64,000 bases of DNA from Fulvimonas sp. R45 (GTDB taxonomy: Bacteria; Pseudomonadota; Gammaproteobacteria; Xanthomonadales; Rhodanobacteraceae): NCBI RefSeq assembly GCF_030504985.1, contig NZ_JASERU010000012.1:1-64000 (forward strand), written 5' to 3'. Shown piece after piece: positions 39,465 through 48,179 of the stretch. A program made the position numbers and the translations under genes. Numbering within the stretch: position 1 is the first letter of the stretch; each line of letters starts with the position of its first letter. The notes under the pieces were generated by a model. The model saw only the letters and a program-made list of their open reading frames with translations. It was not told the DNA's origin and made no database searches.

Positions 39465-40745
39465 TCAGTGCGTGGGCACGGCCCGTTGCGCCGCGGCCGG
39501 GTCGTGCCGGTGCCTGAACAGCGGCACGAACAGCACCGCCATCACCAGCGCGTAGCCGGCGAAGGCCAGCCAGATGCCGGGCCAGTCCTTGCAGATCAGC
39601 ACGGCGTCGTCGCACTGGTGGTTGGTGAAGAAGTGGTCGATCACGAAGCCGGCGATCAGGCTGCCCAGCACCGCGCCGATGCCGTTGGTCATCAGCATGA
39701 ACAGGCCCTGCGCGCTGGCGCGGATCTTCGGGTCGGCCTGGCCTTCCACGAACAGCGAGCCGGAGATGTTGAAGAAGTCGAACGCCATGCCGTAGATGAT
39801 GCAGGACAGCACGATCATCCACAGCCCGCCGGCCGGGTTGCCGAACGCGAACAGGCCGAAGCGCAGCACCCAGGCCAGCATGCTCATCGTCATCACCGCC
39901 TTGATGCCGAAGCGCTTCAGGAAGAACGGGATGGTGAGGATGAAGGCGGTTTCGGAGAACTGCGAGATCGAGATGATGATGGTGGAGTACTTCACCGTCA
40001 GCAGGTTGGCGTAGGCTGGCACCTTGACGAAGTCGCTGAGGAAGGCGTCGCCGTAGGCATTGGTGAGCTGCAGCGCCGCGCCCAGCAGCATGGCGAAGAC
40101 GAAGAACACCGCCATGTTGCGGTCCCGGAACAGCACGAACGAGGTCAGCCCCAGCCGGTCGGCCAGGCTGCGGCTGTGCGCGGCGTCCAGCTTGGGCGGG
40201 CACTTCGGCAGGGTGAAGGCGTACAGGCCCAGCAGCAGCGAGGCCGCCGCGGCCACGTGGAACTGCGCCGCGGAGGCCTTGAAGCCCAGCAGGCTGGTGG
40301 TCCAGGTGGCGGCGATGAAGCCGATCGTGCCCCACACGCGGATCGGCGGGTAGGTGCTCACCACGTCGAGGCCGTCCTGCTTCAGCGCGTTGTACGCCAC
40401 CGTGATCGCCAGCGAGATGGTGGGCATGTAGAAGCACATGTTCAGCAGCATCACCCAGAACATCTGCTCCGGGTCGGTGACGTGGGGGATCGCGAACAGC
40501 ACCGCCGCGCCGGCGATCTGGAACAGCCCGTACAGCCGCTCGGCGTTGACCCACTTGTCCGCCACGATGCCGGCCAGCGAGGGCATGAACAGCGCGGCGA
40601 TGCCCATGGTGGAGAAGATCGCGCCGAAGCTGGTGCCCGACCAGTGCTGGGTCTGGAACCACCACGTGCCGATGGTCAGCAGCCAGGCGCCCCAGATGTA
40701 GTACTGGAGGAAGTTCAGGACGACGAGGCGGAGCTTGAGGCTCAT
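39465..40745 (-). CDS. Nucleoside permease, NupG/XapB-type MFS transporter
   Basis: A 426-aa inner-membrane protein with 12 hydrophobic segments and the nucleoside:proton symporter signature near the N-terminus (LNFLQYYIWGAWLLTIGTWW). It imports nucleosides with protons. The start at 40745 gives the family N-terminus MSLKLRLVVLNFLQ; longer in-frame extensions are unlikely. It is a single gene about 40 bases upstream of dusB on the same strand, so the two could be co-transcribed, though dusB has its own -10 box. Confidence 0.87.
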   Translation of the reverse strand: MSLKLRLVVLNFLQYYIWGAWLLTIGTWWFQTQHWSGTSFGAIFSTMGIAALFMPSLAGIVADKWVNAERLYGLFQIAGAAVLFAIPHVTDPEQMFWVMLLNMCFYMPTISLAITVAYNALKQDGLDVVSTYPPIRVWGTIGFIAATWTTSLLGFKASAAQFHVAAAASLLLGLYAFTLPKCPPKLDAAHSRSLADRLGLTSFVLFRDRNMAVFFVFAMLLGAALQLTNAYGDAFLSDFVKVPAYANLLTVKYSTIIISISQFSETAFILTIPFFLKRFGIKAVMTMSMLAWVLRFGLFAFGNPAGGLWMIVLSCIIYGMAFDFFNISGSLFVEGQADPKIRASAQGLFMLMTNGIGAVLGSLIAGFVIDHFFTNHQCDDAVLICKDWPGIWLAFAGYALVMAVLFVPLFRHRHDPAAAQRAVPTH

Positions 40746-40914
40746 GGATGCGGATTCCCCTGCGGATTCGGTCGGCTTCGGTGGTCGAGGAAAGCCCCGT
40801 GGCCACGCTTCCGGATCGGGGCAGATTAGAGGAAGCTCCGGCGGCGCAGCAAGGCGCGGCGCGGCGTTGCCGCGGCTACACTGCGCCCACGCCAGATTGC
40901 CCGGAGCGCACCGC

Positions 40915-41544
40915 ATGAGCCTGTTCCTGACCCTCGCCGTGGTGCAGCTGATCGCCCTGATGAGCCCGGGGCCGGATTTCTTCTACGTCTCGCAGACCGC
41001 GGTAAGCCACTCGCGCCGCGAGGCGCTGGCCGGCGTGGTCGGCATCGCGCTGGGCGTGGCGGTGTGGGCCGCGCTGGCGCTGCTCGGCCTGCAACTGCTG
41101 CTGCACCGGCTGGCGTGGCTGGAGCGGCTGATCGCCACCTGCGGCGGCCTCTACCTGTGCTGGATGGGCGTGAAGATGCTGCGCGGCGCGCTGGCTCCGC
41201 CTGCCGGTGGCGCGCCAGCGCACGCGGTGCGGCTGGCCGACGGCCCCTGGCGCGCGCTGCGCAACGGCCTGCTCACCAACCTGGCCAACCCCAAGGCGGT
41301 GGTGTACTTCGGCAGCATCTTCTCCGCGTTCGTGGGCGACCGGCTGGGCGCCGGTGCGCGCTGGGGACTGTGGGCGATGGTGGTGGTGGAAACGCTGCTG
41401 TGGTTCGCCCTGGTGGCGGGCGTGTTCGCGCTGCCGGCGATGCGGAGGGGGTATTTGCGGTTGCGGAGATGGATCGATGGGTGTGCCGGGGCTGTGTTCA
41501 TGTTGTTCGGGTTGCATTTGATCTTTGTGCGGCGGGTGGGATGA
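40915..41544 (+). CDS. LysE/RhtB-family amino acid exporter
   Basis: A 209-aa inner-membrane exporter with six predicted helices and the family signature MSPGPDFFYV near the N-terminus and GLLTNLANPKAVVYFGS in the middle. Members export threonine, homoserine, leucine or related amino acids; the substrate here is unknown. A TACACT -10 box lies about 30 bases upstream and GGAG is at 9 nt before the ATG. It is divergent from the nucleoside permease. Confidence 0.88.
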   Translation: MSLFLTLAVVQLIALMSPGPDFFYVSQTAVSHSRREALAGVVGIALGVAVWAALALLGLQLLLHRLAWLERLIATCGGLYLCWMGVKMLRGALAPPAGGAPAHAVRLADGPWRALRNGLLTNLANPKAVVYFGSIFSAFVGDRLGAGARWGLWAMVVVETLLWFALVAGVFALPAMRRGYLRLRRWIDGCAGAVFMLFGLHLIFVRRVG

Positions 41545-42166
41545 GGGGCGGCTCTCGCCTAGGTGGCTGCCAGGTTGCTCGCCTGCGACGGGTTTTCGGG
41601 CACTTGCCGGCCAGCGCGTTCTTTGCTCCTTCTCCCTTCCGGGGAGAAGATTGGGATGAGGGGCGGGTCTTGCGCCGCTCTCCATCGTGCATGGCTTTTG
41701 ATGTGGGCTTGTCGCCAGGTGGCTCGCCTGCGGCGGGCTTTCGCTGGCCTGCCGGCCAGCGAGTTCCTTCTCTTTGCTGGCCTGTATAGGCCGGGGACAT
41801 AGGCCCAAGAGAAGGAACCAAGAGGAATGGCCTGTCGAGCCCGCCGACCCTACAAGCCTTGGCGGTCCGGGCGTTTTGGAACAAGCGTGGCTCCTCCTGT
41901 TCGACCTTCGGCCACACCGCGCCGTCGCCGTCAACTGAGGCTAGGGCGTGGGTATCGCTGATTGCCGCGCTTCGCTCGCTCCAACGCGACCGAGCTGCTT
42001 CGTTCTTGCCTCGCGGCGCATGCTCCTCATCGTCATTCCGGCGCAGGCCGGAATCCAGTAGCGGGAGCGGCAGGTTTTCGCGACCACCGCCCACCGACGT
42101 CACTGGATTCCGGCCTGCGCCGGAATGACGGGGACTATCGGATACCGGGAGGCGGCGAAGTGGCTT
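41545..42166. other. Repeat-rich non-coding region
   Basis: About 620 bases with no convincing gene. It contains a REP-like palindrome (41630-41650), a degenerate direct duplication of about 60 bases (41569-41627 against 41712-41785), a long stem with 12-bp perfect arms (41763-41774 with 41807-41818) and a 100-bp inverted-repeat element (42031-42130). Open frames here translate to repeat-type peptides such as SGLRRNDG and are rejected. Confidence 0.75.
42031..42130. repeat. 100-bp element with perfect 29-bp inverted repeats
   Basis: The arm starting CGTCATTCCGGCGCAGGCC (42031-42059) is exactly mirrored at 42102-42130, with 42 bases between. The same arm is present at 16005-16033, with an inverted, shorter partner at 16096-16120. 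Too short to encode a transposase; a miniature, possibly trans-mobilised element. Confidence 0.88.
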
Positions 42167-42757
42167 TCAGCGTAGTGCTGCGGCCACCAGCCGGCGCAGT
42201 TCCGGCAGCAGCTCCGTTTCGAACCACGGGTTGCGGGTGAGCCACAGGCGGTTGCGCGGGCTGGGGTGCGGCAGCGGCAGCACGCCGTGGGCCAAATGTT
42301 CGCGCCAGGCCAGCACGGTGTCGGTGAGCGTGCGCCCGCGCCGTTCGCCGAGCAGGCCGGCCTGCGCGTACTGGCCGATCGCCAGCGTCAGCCGCAGCTG
42401 TGCCAGCTGCGGCAGCAGGCGCGGGTGCCAGGCCGGCGCGCACTCCGGGCGCGGCGGCAGGTCGCCGCCCTTGCCGGTGCCCGGGAAGCAGAAGCCCATC
42501 GGCACGATGGCGATCTTCTCCGCGTCGTAGAACACGTCCTTGCCGACGCCCAGCCAGTCGCGCAGGCGGTCGCCGCTGGGGTCGTTGAACGGGATGCCGG
42601 TCTCGTGCACCTTGCGCCCCGGCGCCTGGCTCACGATCAGCAGCCGCGAGCGCGGCGACGCCTGCAGCACCGGCCGCGGCCCCAGCGGTAGGTGTGCCGA
42701 GCAGAGGCGGCAGGCGCGGACCTCGGCGAGCAAGCGGTCGAACGCGTTGGGTTTCAC
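42167..42757 (-). CDS. Uracil-DNA glycosylase family protein
   Basis: A 196-aa protein of the UDG superfamily: CRLCSAHLPLG at the N-terminus, the active-site-like SQAPGRKVHETGIPFNDPSGD, VPMGFCFPG and the C-terminal HPSPRN motif. The only two clear cysteines of the N-terminal C-x-x-C make an iron-sulfur cluster like that of family 4 enzymes doubtful. It probably removes damaged or mismatched bases, but the precise substrate is unknown. The GTG start overlaps the upstream oxidase stop by four bases (GTGA). Confidence 0.8.
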   Translation of the reverse strand: MKPNAFDRLLAEVRACRLCSAHLPLGPRPVLQASPRSRLLIVSQAPGRKVHETGIPFNDPSGDRLRDWLGVGKDVFYDAEKIAIVPMGFCFPGTGKGGDLPPRPECAPAWHPRLLPQLAQLRLTLAIGQYAQAGLLGERRGRTLTDTVLAWREHLAHGVLPLPHPSPRNRLWLTRNPWFETELLPELRRLVAAALR

Positions 42758-44127
42758 GGCAGCAGCTTACCCGGGTTGAGGATGCCGTCGGGGTCGAACG
42801 CGGCCTTGATGCCGCGCATCAGCCCCAGCGTCTCGCCGGACAGCGCCAGCGGCATGAATTCGCGCTTCACCACGCCGATGCCGTGCTCGCCCGAGAGGGT
42901 GCCGCCCAGCTCGATCACCCGGGCGAACAACCCGGGCAGCGCGGCGTAGGCGCGTTCGATCTCGTCCAGGTCGCGCGGCAGCAGGTTCACGTGAAGGTTG
43001 CCGTTGCCGGCGTGGCCGAAGCTGACGATAGGCACGGCGTGCTTTTCCGACAATGCGCGCACGCAGTCCACCAGCTCGGGCAGGCGGCTCACCGGCACCA
43101 CCACGTCCTCGTTGATCTTGTGCTGGGTGACGGCGCGCTGCGCCAGCGACAGCGCCTTGCGCGCCGCCCACAGCGCGCGGGTCTGCATCTCGTCGCGCGC
43201 CACTTCCCAGTGCAGCAGGCCGTCGACGCGGGCGGCGGCCTCGACCGCAGCGGTGGCCGCGTCCAGCGCGTCCGCGGCGCCGTCCAGCTCGATCATCAGC
43301 AGCGCCCCGACCTGCGGCACGCCGGCCTCGGGCTGGTGGTCGCGCGCCAGCTTCAGCGCCAGCGCGTCCATGAACTCCAGCGCGCAGGGCGTGGCCGGCT
43401 GCGCCATGATGCGCGCCACCGCCCGCGCGGCGCTGGCGGCGTCGCGGTAGCTGGCGCGCAGGGTGCGCAGCGCCGCCGGCTTCGGCGTGAGCTTGAGCGT
43501 GGCTTCGGTGATGACCGCCAGCGTGCCTTCCGAGCCGACCAGCAGGCGGGTGAGGTCGTAGCCGATCGCGCTCTTGGTGGTCTGCGTGCCGCAGCGGAAG
43601 CTCTCGCCGGTGCCGGCCACGGCGGCGAGGCCGAGCACGTTGTCGCGGGTGGATCCGTATTTCACCGCGTGCGGGCCGGAGGCGTTGCAGGCGAGGTTGC
43701 CGCCCACCGTGCACCACGGCGCCGAGCCGGGATCGGGCGCCCAGAAGAAACCGTGCGGCGCCAGCGCCTGTTGCAGCGCCTCGTTGGTCACGCCGGGCTG
43801 CACCACGACGAGACGGTCATCGGGATCGATGCGCAGGATCCGGTCCATGCGCATGAAGTTCGCTACCACGCCGCTCTGCACCGGCACCGAGGCGCCGGTG
43901 GAACTGGTGCCGCCGCCGCGCGCGGTGAGCGGCACGCGGTGTTCGCGGCAGGCGCGCACCAGCGCTTCCACCTGCGCATGCGCGGTGGGGAACACCACCG
44001 CTTCCGGCAGTTGCTCGTAGCGCGAGTTGTCGCGCGCGGCGGCGCGGCGTGCGTCCTCGGCGGTGGCGAGCGCGTCGTCGGGGAAGATCGTGCGCAGGGT
44101 GTGGAGCAGGGCGGAGGGCAGGGTCAT
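42754..44127 (-). CDS. FAD-linked oxidase (GlcD/D-lactate dehydrogenase type)
   Basis: A 457-aa flavoprotein of the PCMH/VAO family. The FAD pyrophosphate loop is LTARGGGTSSTGASVP, the second FAD segment PDPGSAPWCTVGGNLACNASG, and the C-terminal substrate domain has GHAGNGNLHVN and GEHGIGVVK. These fit D-2-hydroxyacid dehydrogenases such as D-lactate or glycolate oxidase GlcD; no GlcE/GlcF partner is adjacent. The ATG at 44127 begins the normal N-terminus (MTLPSALLHTLR). GATACT lies seven bases before the ATG, suggesting a leaderless mRNA. Confidence 0.87.
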   Translation of the reverse strand: MTLPSALLHTLRTIFPDDALATAEDARRAAARDNSRYEQLPEAVVFPTAHAQVEALVRACREHRVPLTARGGGTSSTGASVPVQSGVVANFMRMDRILRIDPDDRLVVVQPGVTNEALQQALAPHGFFWAPDPGSAPWCTVGGNLACNASGPHAVKYGSTRDNVLGLAAVAGTGESFRCGTQTTKSAIGYDLTRLLVGSEGTLAVITEATLKLTPKPAALRTLRASYRDAASAARAVARIMAQPATPCALEFMDALALKLARDHQPEAGVPQVGALLMIELDGAADALDAATAAVEAAARVDGLLHWEVARDEMQTRALWAARKALSLAQRAVTQHKINEDVVVPVSRLPELVDCVRALSEKHAVPIVSFGHAGNGNLHVNLLPRDLDEIERAYAALPGLFARVIELGGTLSGEHGIGVVKREFMPLALSGETLGLMRGIKAAFDPDGILNPGKLLP

Positions 44128-44134
44128 GCGGTGA

Positions 44135-44140
44135 AGTATC
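44135..44140 (-). promoter_or_regulatory. -10 box directly before the FAD oxidase gene
   Basis: GATACT on the minus strand ends seven bases before the ATG at 44127, with a TGC just upstream like an extended -10. No ribosome-binding site is present. Confidence 0.35.
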
Positions 44141-44155
44141 GCACCGCAGGCGGCG

Positions 44156-44512
44156 CTATTCGGTCTCGAATGCGCCGCGCAGCCACTGCATGCGGGCGTC
44201 GGCGGCGGGGCCGTCGTAGCCGACCACGTCGAAGCGGCAGGGGCGCTGCGCATGCTGGGGGTGCGCCGCCAGCCACAGCTGCGCGGCGCGGATCAGCCTG
44301 TCCTGCTTGCCGCGGGTGACGGAAGTCGTCGCGTCGCCGTGGCCGGCGCGCACGCGGTAGCGCACTTCGACGAACACCACGGTGTCGCGATCGCGCATCA
44401 CCAGGTCGAGTTCGCCGTGGCGGGTGGTGTAGTTGCGCGCCAGGAGTTTCAGGCCGGCGCGCTCCAGTTCGACGCAGGCGCGTTGCTCGAAGGCGGCGCC
44501 GGCGGCGCGCAT
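44156..44512 (-). CDS. yraN: YraN family (UPF0102) protein
   Basis: A 118-aa cytoplasmic protein with the UPF0102 pattern: GAAFEQRACVELERAGLKLLARNY, then GELDLVMRD and VVFVEVRYR, which form the acidic restriction-endonuclease-like core (E/D and E-x-R/K). Molecular role is unknown, probably a nuclease-like function. Its ATG overlaps the lpoA stop by four bases, the same lpoA-yraN order as in E. coli, where rsmI is divergent upstream. Confidence 0.92.
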   Translation of the reverse strand: MRAAGAAFEQRACVELERAGLKLLARNYTTRHGELDLVMRDRDTVVFVEVRYRVRAGHGDATTSVTRGKQDRLIRAAQLWLAAHPQHAQRPCRFDVVGYDGPAADARMQWLRGAFETE

Positions 44513-46467
44513 CAGCCGCCGGTCGCGGGTGCGTTGGCCGGCGCGGCGGGCAGGGGGACGCTGCCTGCAGGCGCGGGGACCGGCGCGTTGTCGGCGGGCG
44601 CCGGGGCATTGCCGGCGGGCGCGGGCGGATTGGCCATCTGCATCTGCAGGTCACCGCCCAGCGGGCGGGCCACGCCGTCCTGGAACTTCGCCCATACCAG
44701 CACGCGGCGCACGCGGCCGAAGGTGTCGGCGGCGAGCTGGCCGCTGGCGCCGGGCAGATAGCTGCCGGGATGCGCGCGCATCCAGTCGATGTACGGCACC
44801 AGGTTCCACGCGTCCATGCCGAAGGCGAACAGCCGCGCCGCGCCGCCGCGTGCGGCCGGCAGCAGGTCGGCGAGGTCGCCGTGGCGGGGCAGGCCGGCCT
44901 GGGCGTCGAACAGCCACGGGGCGTCGCAGAACTCCACGCCGTCGAGGTCGTTGTCGCGGCCCGGGTCGTCGCTGCCGGCGTAGACGTGCGAGGTGGCGAA
45001 CACCGGCAGGTCGATGCGCGCCACGCGCAGTTGCGGCAGCAGCAGGCGCGCCTGTTCGGGGTGCATGCTGATGAAGATGCCGGTGTCGCCGCCGGCCGGC
45101 GCTGCCGCTGGCGAGCTGCTCGCGGCGCTCGCCGGCGCCGGCGGCGCGGCACCGGTGTCGGTCGCAGTCGGCATGCCGAGGCCCGCGATGGCGTCGCGAT
45201 AGTTCACGTTGCCGGCGGTGATCTGCGCATTGCCGGCGACGTGGCCGCCGCGCGCTTCCAGCTCGGCCTTGAAGGCGGCGCCGGCGCGGCGGGCGAAGTC
45301 GTCGTCGGAGACGATCACGTAGGCGCGGGTGATGCCGCGCTCGACCATGTGGTCGGCGGCCTGCGCGCCTTCGGTTTCCGGCCGCAGCGCGAACTCGCTG
45401 GCGCCGGCCGCGGGCACGTTGTCGTTGTCGGGGTGGTTCAGCGCCAGCACTGGCACCGCCAGCGTGGTCTGGCCGAGCACCGCGCCGACTTCGGCGCGGG
45501 TGAGCGGGCCGACCACCATCCGCGCGCCGTCGGCCACCGCCTGCTGGTAGGCCTTCAGCGCGCCGTCGGCGCTGCCGCCGCTGTCGTACACGCGCACCGT
45601 GGGCCGCGGCGCGTGGGTGGAGGCGGCGTCGAAGTAGGCGGCGAAGAAGCCTTCGCGGATCGCCTGGCTGACGCCGGTGAGGCCGTCGCCCTCGGGCAGC
45701 AGCAACGCGATCGAGGCGGGCACCTTGTAGCCTTCGCGCACGCTGGCGCCGGCGCCGGGCAGCAGGGTGCCGACCGGCTGGCCGAGGTTCGGCTGCGACT
45801 GCGCCACCGTCACGCCGAGCTTGGTCAGCGCCTCGTTGATCCACGGCAGCATGCGATCGCCGGGCCGCATCGCGGCGGCGCGCTGCTTCAATTCGTCGAC
45901 GCCGACCTTGGCCAGCAGGTCGATGGCCTGCTGGCGGTTCTGCGTGCGGTCCAGGCCCTGCAGCAGGCCGTCCATCTGCACGCGGGTATGGCCGGCGCCC
46001 CAGTAGTCGTGGCTGGCGGCCTGTGCCTGCGCGCGCAGTTCCAGCAGGCGCGGCAGCAGCGCCTGCGGCACGTGCACGCCGGTGCGGGTGGTGATCTGCA
46101 GCGCGGTGGCGGCGTCGTGCTGGCTCAGGGCGATGCCGGCGCGCAGCAGGTCCAGCCGCAGCGGCTCGTCGCCTTCCAGGTGGCTGCGGTCGATCGCGGC
46201 CACCAGCGGCGCGGCGCGGTCCAGCGCGTTCTCCTGGCGATACGCCTCGGCGGCGAGCAGGCGGTAGTGGTCGGCGCGCCCGGGCGCTTCGCCGGCCAGC
46301 GCCAGGTAGGCCTGCGCGGCCTGGTCGAACTGGCCCTGCCCGGCCAGCGCGGCGGCCTGCTGCGCGGCGGCGGTTTCGGCCGGCGAAGGCGGGCGCACCG
46401 CGGGCACGCAGGCGGCCAGGGCCAGCGAGAGCAGCAGGGCGGTGGCCGCGGCGCGGTACTGACGCAT
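44512..46467 (-). CDS. lpoA: Penicillin-binding protein activator LpoA
   Basis: A 651-aa outer-membrane lipoprotein that activates the synthase PBP1A from the periplasm. The lipobox LALAAC puts the lipidated cysteine at residue 20. Residues of about 30-230 are helical TPR-like repeats (QAAQAYLALAGEAPGRADHYRLLAAEAYR), and the C-terminal half is a periplasmic-binding-protein fold (VPASIALLLPEGDGLTGVSQAIREGF). A Pro/Ala-rich low-complexity tail (AGNAPAPADNAPVPAPAG) ends the protein. Divergent from rsmI, as in other Gammaproteobacteria. Confidence 0.93.
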   Translation of the reverse strand: MRQYRAAATALLLSLALAACVPAVRPPSPAETAAAQQAAALAGQGQFDQAAQAYLALAGEAPGRADHYRLLAAEAYRQENALDRAAPLVAAIDRSHLEGDEPLRLDLLRAGIALSQHDAATALQITTRTGVHVPQALLPRLLELRAQAQAASHDYWGAGHTRVQMDGLLQGLDRTQNRQQAIDLLAKVGVDELKQRAAAMRPGDRMLPWINEALTKLGVTVAQSQPNLGQPVGTLLPGAGASVREGYKVPASIALLLPEGDGLTGVSQAIREGFFAAYFDAASTHAPRPTVRVYDSGGSADGALKAYQQAVADGARMVVGPLTRAEVGAVLGQTTLAVPVLALNHPDNDNVPAAGASEFALRPETEGAQAADHMVERGITRAYVIVSDDDFARRAGAAFKAELEARGGHVAGNAQITAGNVNYRDAIAGLGMPTATDTGAAPPAPASAASSSPAAAPAGGDTGIFISMHPEQARLLLPQLRVARIDLPVFATSHVYAGSDDPGRDNDLDGVEFCDAPWLFDAQAGLPRHGDLADLLPAARGGAARLFAFGMDAWNLVPYIDWMRAHPGSYLPGASGQLAADTFGRVRRVLVWAKFQDGVARPLGGDLQMQMANPPAPAGNAPAPADNAPVPAPAGSVPLPAAPANAPATGG

Positions 46468-46554
46468 GGGATGTCCTCGATCGGTATCGACAGGGGCGCG
46501 ATTGCGCGATCATAGCCGATCGCATTGCCGCCCCGCGGCGAACTGGAGCGCACG

Positions 46555-47412
46555 ATGCCAACCCAATCGCCCGGCTGCCTGTGGGTGGTGGCCACGCCGA
46601 TCGGCCATCGCGACGACATCTCCGCGCGCGCCATCGCCGTGCTGCGCGAGGCGACGGTGATCGCGGCGGAGGACACACGCCACAGCCGCCCGCTGCTGCA
46701 GCATTGCAATGTCGCCACGCCGCTGGTGGCGCTGCACGAGCACAACGAGCGCGAGGCGGTGGACGGGTTGGTACGGCGGATGCTGGATGGCGAGTCGGTG
46801 GCGCTGATCTCCGACGCGGGCACGCCGCTGGTGTCCGACCCCGGCTTCCGGCTGGTGCGCGCCGCGCGCGCCGCGGGCATCCGCTGCGTGCCGGTGCCGG
46901 GCGCGTGCGCGGCGATCGCCGCGCTGTCGGTGGCGGGCCTGCCCAGCGACCGTTTCGTGTTCGAAGGCTTCCTGCCACCGAAGCCCGCCGCACGCCGCGC
47001 GCGCCTGGAGCGGCTGGCCAGCGAGCCGCGCACGTTGATCTTCTACGAATCCTCGCACCGCGTGGCGGAGAGCCTGGCCGACCTGCGCGACGTCTTCGGC
47101 GGGGAACGCGAGGCGGTGCTGGCGCGCGAGCTGACCAAGCTGTTCGAGACGGTGATCGGCGAACCGCTGGCGGAACTGGCTGCGCGCGTGGCGGCCGATC
47201 CGGACCAGCAGCGCGGCGAATGCGTGCTGCTGGTTGCAGGGCGCGGCGAGGAAGCCGATGCGCGGCTTGCCGAAGGCCAGCGCATCTTCGCCATCCTGCG
47301 CGGGGAACTGCCGCCGGCGAAGGCGGCCAGGCTTGCCGCCGCGATCAGCGGCGCGCCGCGTAAGGCGCTCTATGGAACGGGGAGCGGGGAACAGGGAGCG
47401 GGGAACCCGTAG
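46555..47412 (+). CDS. rsmI: 16S rRNA (cytidine-1402-2'-O)-methyltransferase, repeat-altered C-terminus
   Basis: A 285-aa SAM-dependent methyltransferase of the tetrapyrrole-methylase fold that modifies C1402 of 16S rRNA. Landmarks are LWVVATPIGHRDDISARA, AAEDTRHS, LISDAGTPLVSDPG and FYESSHRV. The normal end after SGAPRKALY has been replaced by GTGSGEQGAGNP, encoded by a repeat element that also supplies the stop. The ATG at 46555 has GGAG 6 nt upstream; an ATG ten codons earlier has none. The next feature is RNase P RNA. Confidence 0.93.
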   Translation: MPTQSPGCLWVVATPIGHRDDISARAIAVLREATVIAAEDTRHSRPLLQHCNVATPLVALHEHNEREAVDGLVRRMLDGESVALISDAGTPLVSDPGFRLVRAARAAGIRCVPVPGACAAIAALSVAGLPSDRFVFEGFLPPKPAARRARLERLASEPRTLIFYESSHRVAESLADLRDVFGGEREAVLARELTKLFETVIGEPLAELAARVAADPDQQRGECVLLVAGRGEEADARLAEGQRIFAILRGELPPAKAARLAAAISGAPRKALYGTGSGEQGAGNP

Positions 47413-47503
47413 ATCCCGCGGTTGGGGTGGTTGTTTCCTGTGATGCCCGGGGAGTGGCGCGCATGTCCGCCACGCTCCACCCGTTCCCTGTTCCCCGTTC
47501 CCC
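47374..47503. repeat. Inverted-repeat element between rsmI and rnpB
   Basis: A purine-rich arm (GGAACGGGGAGCGGGGAAC..., from 47374 to 47406) is mirrored by a pyrimidine-rich arm (47480-47503: CCGTTCCCTGTTCCCCGTTC). The 130-bp element overlaps the end of rsmI and reaches into the place where the rnpB -35 box should be. Confidence 0.75.
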
Positions 47504-47511
47504 GGCCCCGG

Positions 47512-47517
47512 TACAAT
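47512..47517 (+). promoter_or_regulatory. -10 box of rnpB
   Basis: TACAAT lies just before the RNase P RNA 5' end. The expected -35 position (about 47489-47494) falls in the right arm of the repeat element and does not resemble TTGACA. Confidence 0.6.
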
Positions 47518-47519
47518 CG

Positions 47520-47893
<374 letters not shown>

Positions 47894-47903
47894 TCAGACA
47901 TGC

Positions 47904-47933
47904 CGCCGCCGGCGCCTTCGGGCGCCGGCGGCG
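47904..47933 (+). terminator. Strong hairpin with TTCG loop behind rnpB
   Basis: CGCCGCCGGCGCC (47904-47916), loop TTCG, then the perfect complement (47921-47933): a 13-bp G+C stem with the stable UUCG loop. There is no following U-run, so it may serve as a 3' end stabiliser or a rho-independent terminator of the G+C-rich, tract-less kind. Confidence 0.55.
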
Positions 47934-48107
47934 CGCGTGCCGGCGCATGAACGGCGGTTCAGGGCGCGAAGCCATCGCAGGCCTCGTCGGAGCGGGTTCG
48001 CTTCGCAAAAAAGCCCATTTATTCAAGCATCTTTGCATGCTTCCTAGAAATGGCTGGAAATTCTGCCACAGCTTCGCCTTTCTCCTTGATTCACAAAAGA
48101 AAATGCC

Positions 48108-48136
48108 TTGACAGTCTCAGGGGGCGAGACTATCGT
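48108..48136 (+). promoter_or_regulatory. Promoter of the dcw cluster (mraZ promoter)
   Basis: Perfect -35 TTGACA (48108-48113), a 17-bp spacer and -10 TATCGT (48131-48136). An A-rich stretch (ACAAAAGAAAA) just upstream could be an UP element. It drives mraZ and at least the first genes of the cluster. Confidence 0.85.
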
Positions 48137-48169
48137 GGGCTCCAGTGTGAAATCGTGGGAATAAGTGGA
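48135..48169 (+). promoter_or_regulatory. MraZ operator: four 10-bp repeats
   Basis: GTGGG (48135), GTGTG (48145), GTGGG (48155) and GTGGA (48165) recur every 10 bases with 5-nt spacers, matching the MraZ-binding direct repeats (TGGG with 5-nt spacing) described in E. coli and other bacteria. They begin in the -10 box and end in the mraZ ribosome site, so MraZ would shut off its own promoter. Confidence 0.85.
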
Positions 48170-48179
48170 GTCTTTGCGC

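Noticed and set aside
41560-42240. Possible degraded gene behind lysE
   Set aside because: Open frames translate repeat elements (SGLRRNDG, PRKGEG type peptides) rather than a protein family.
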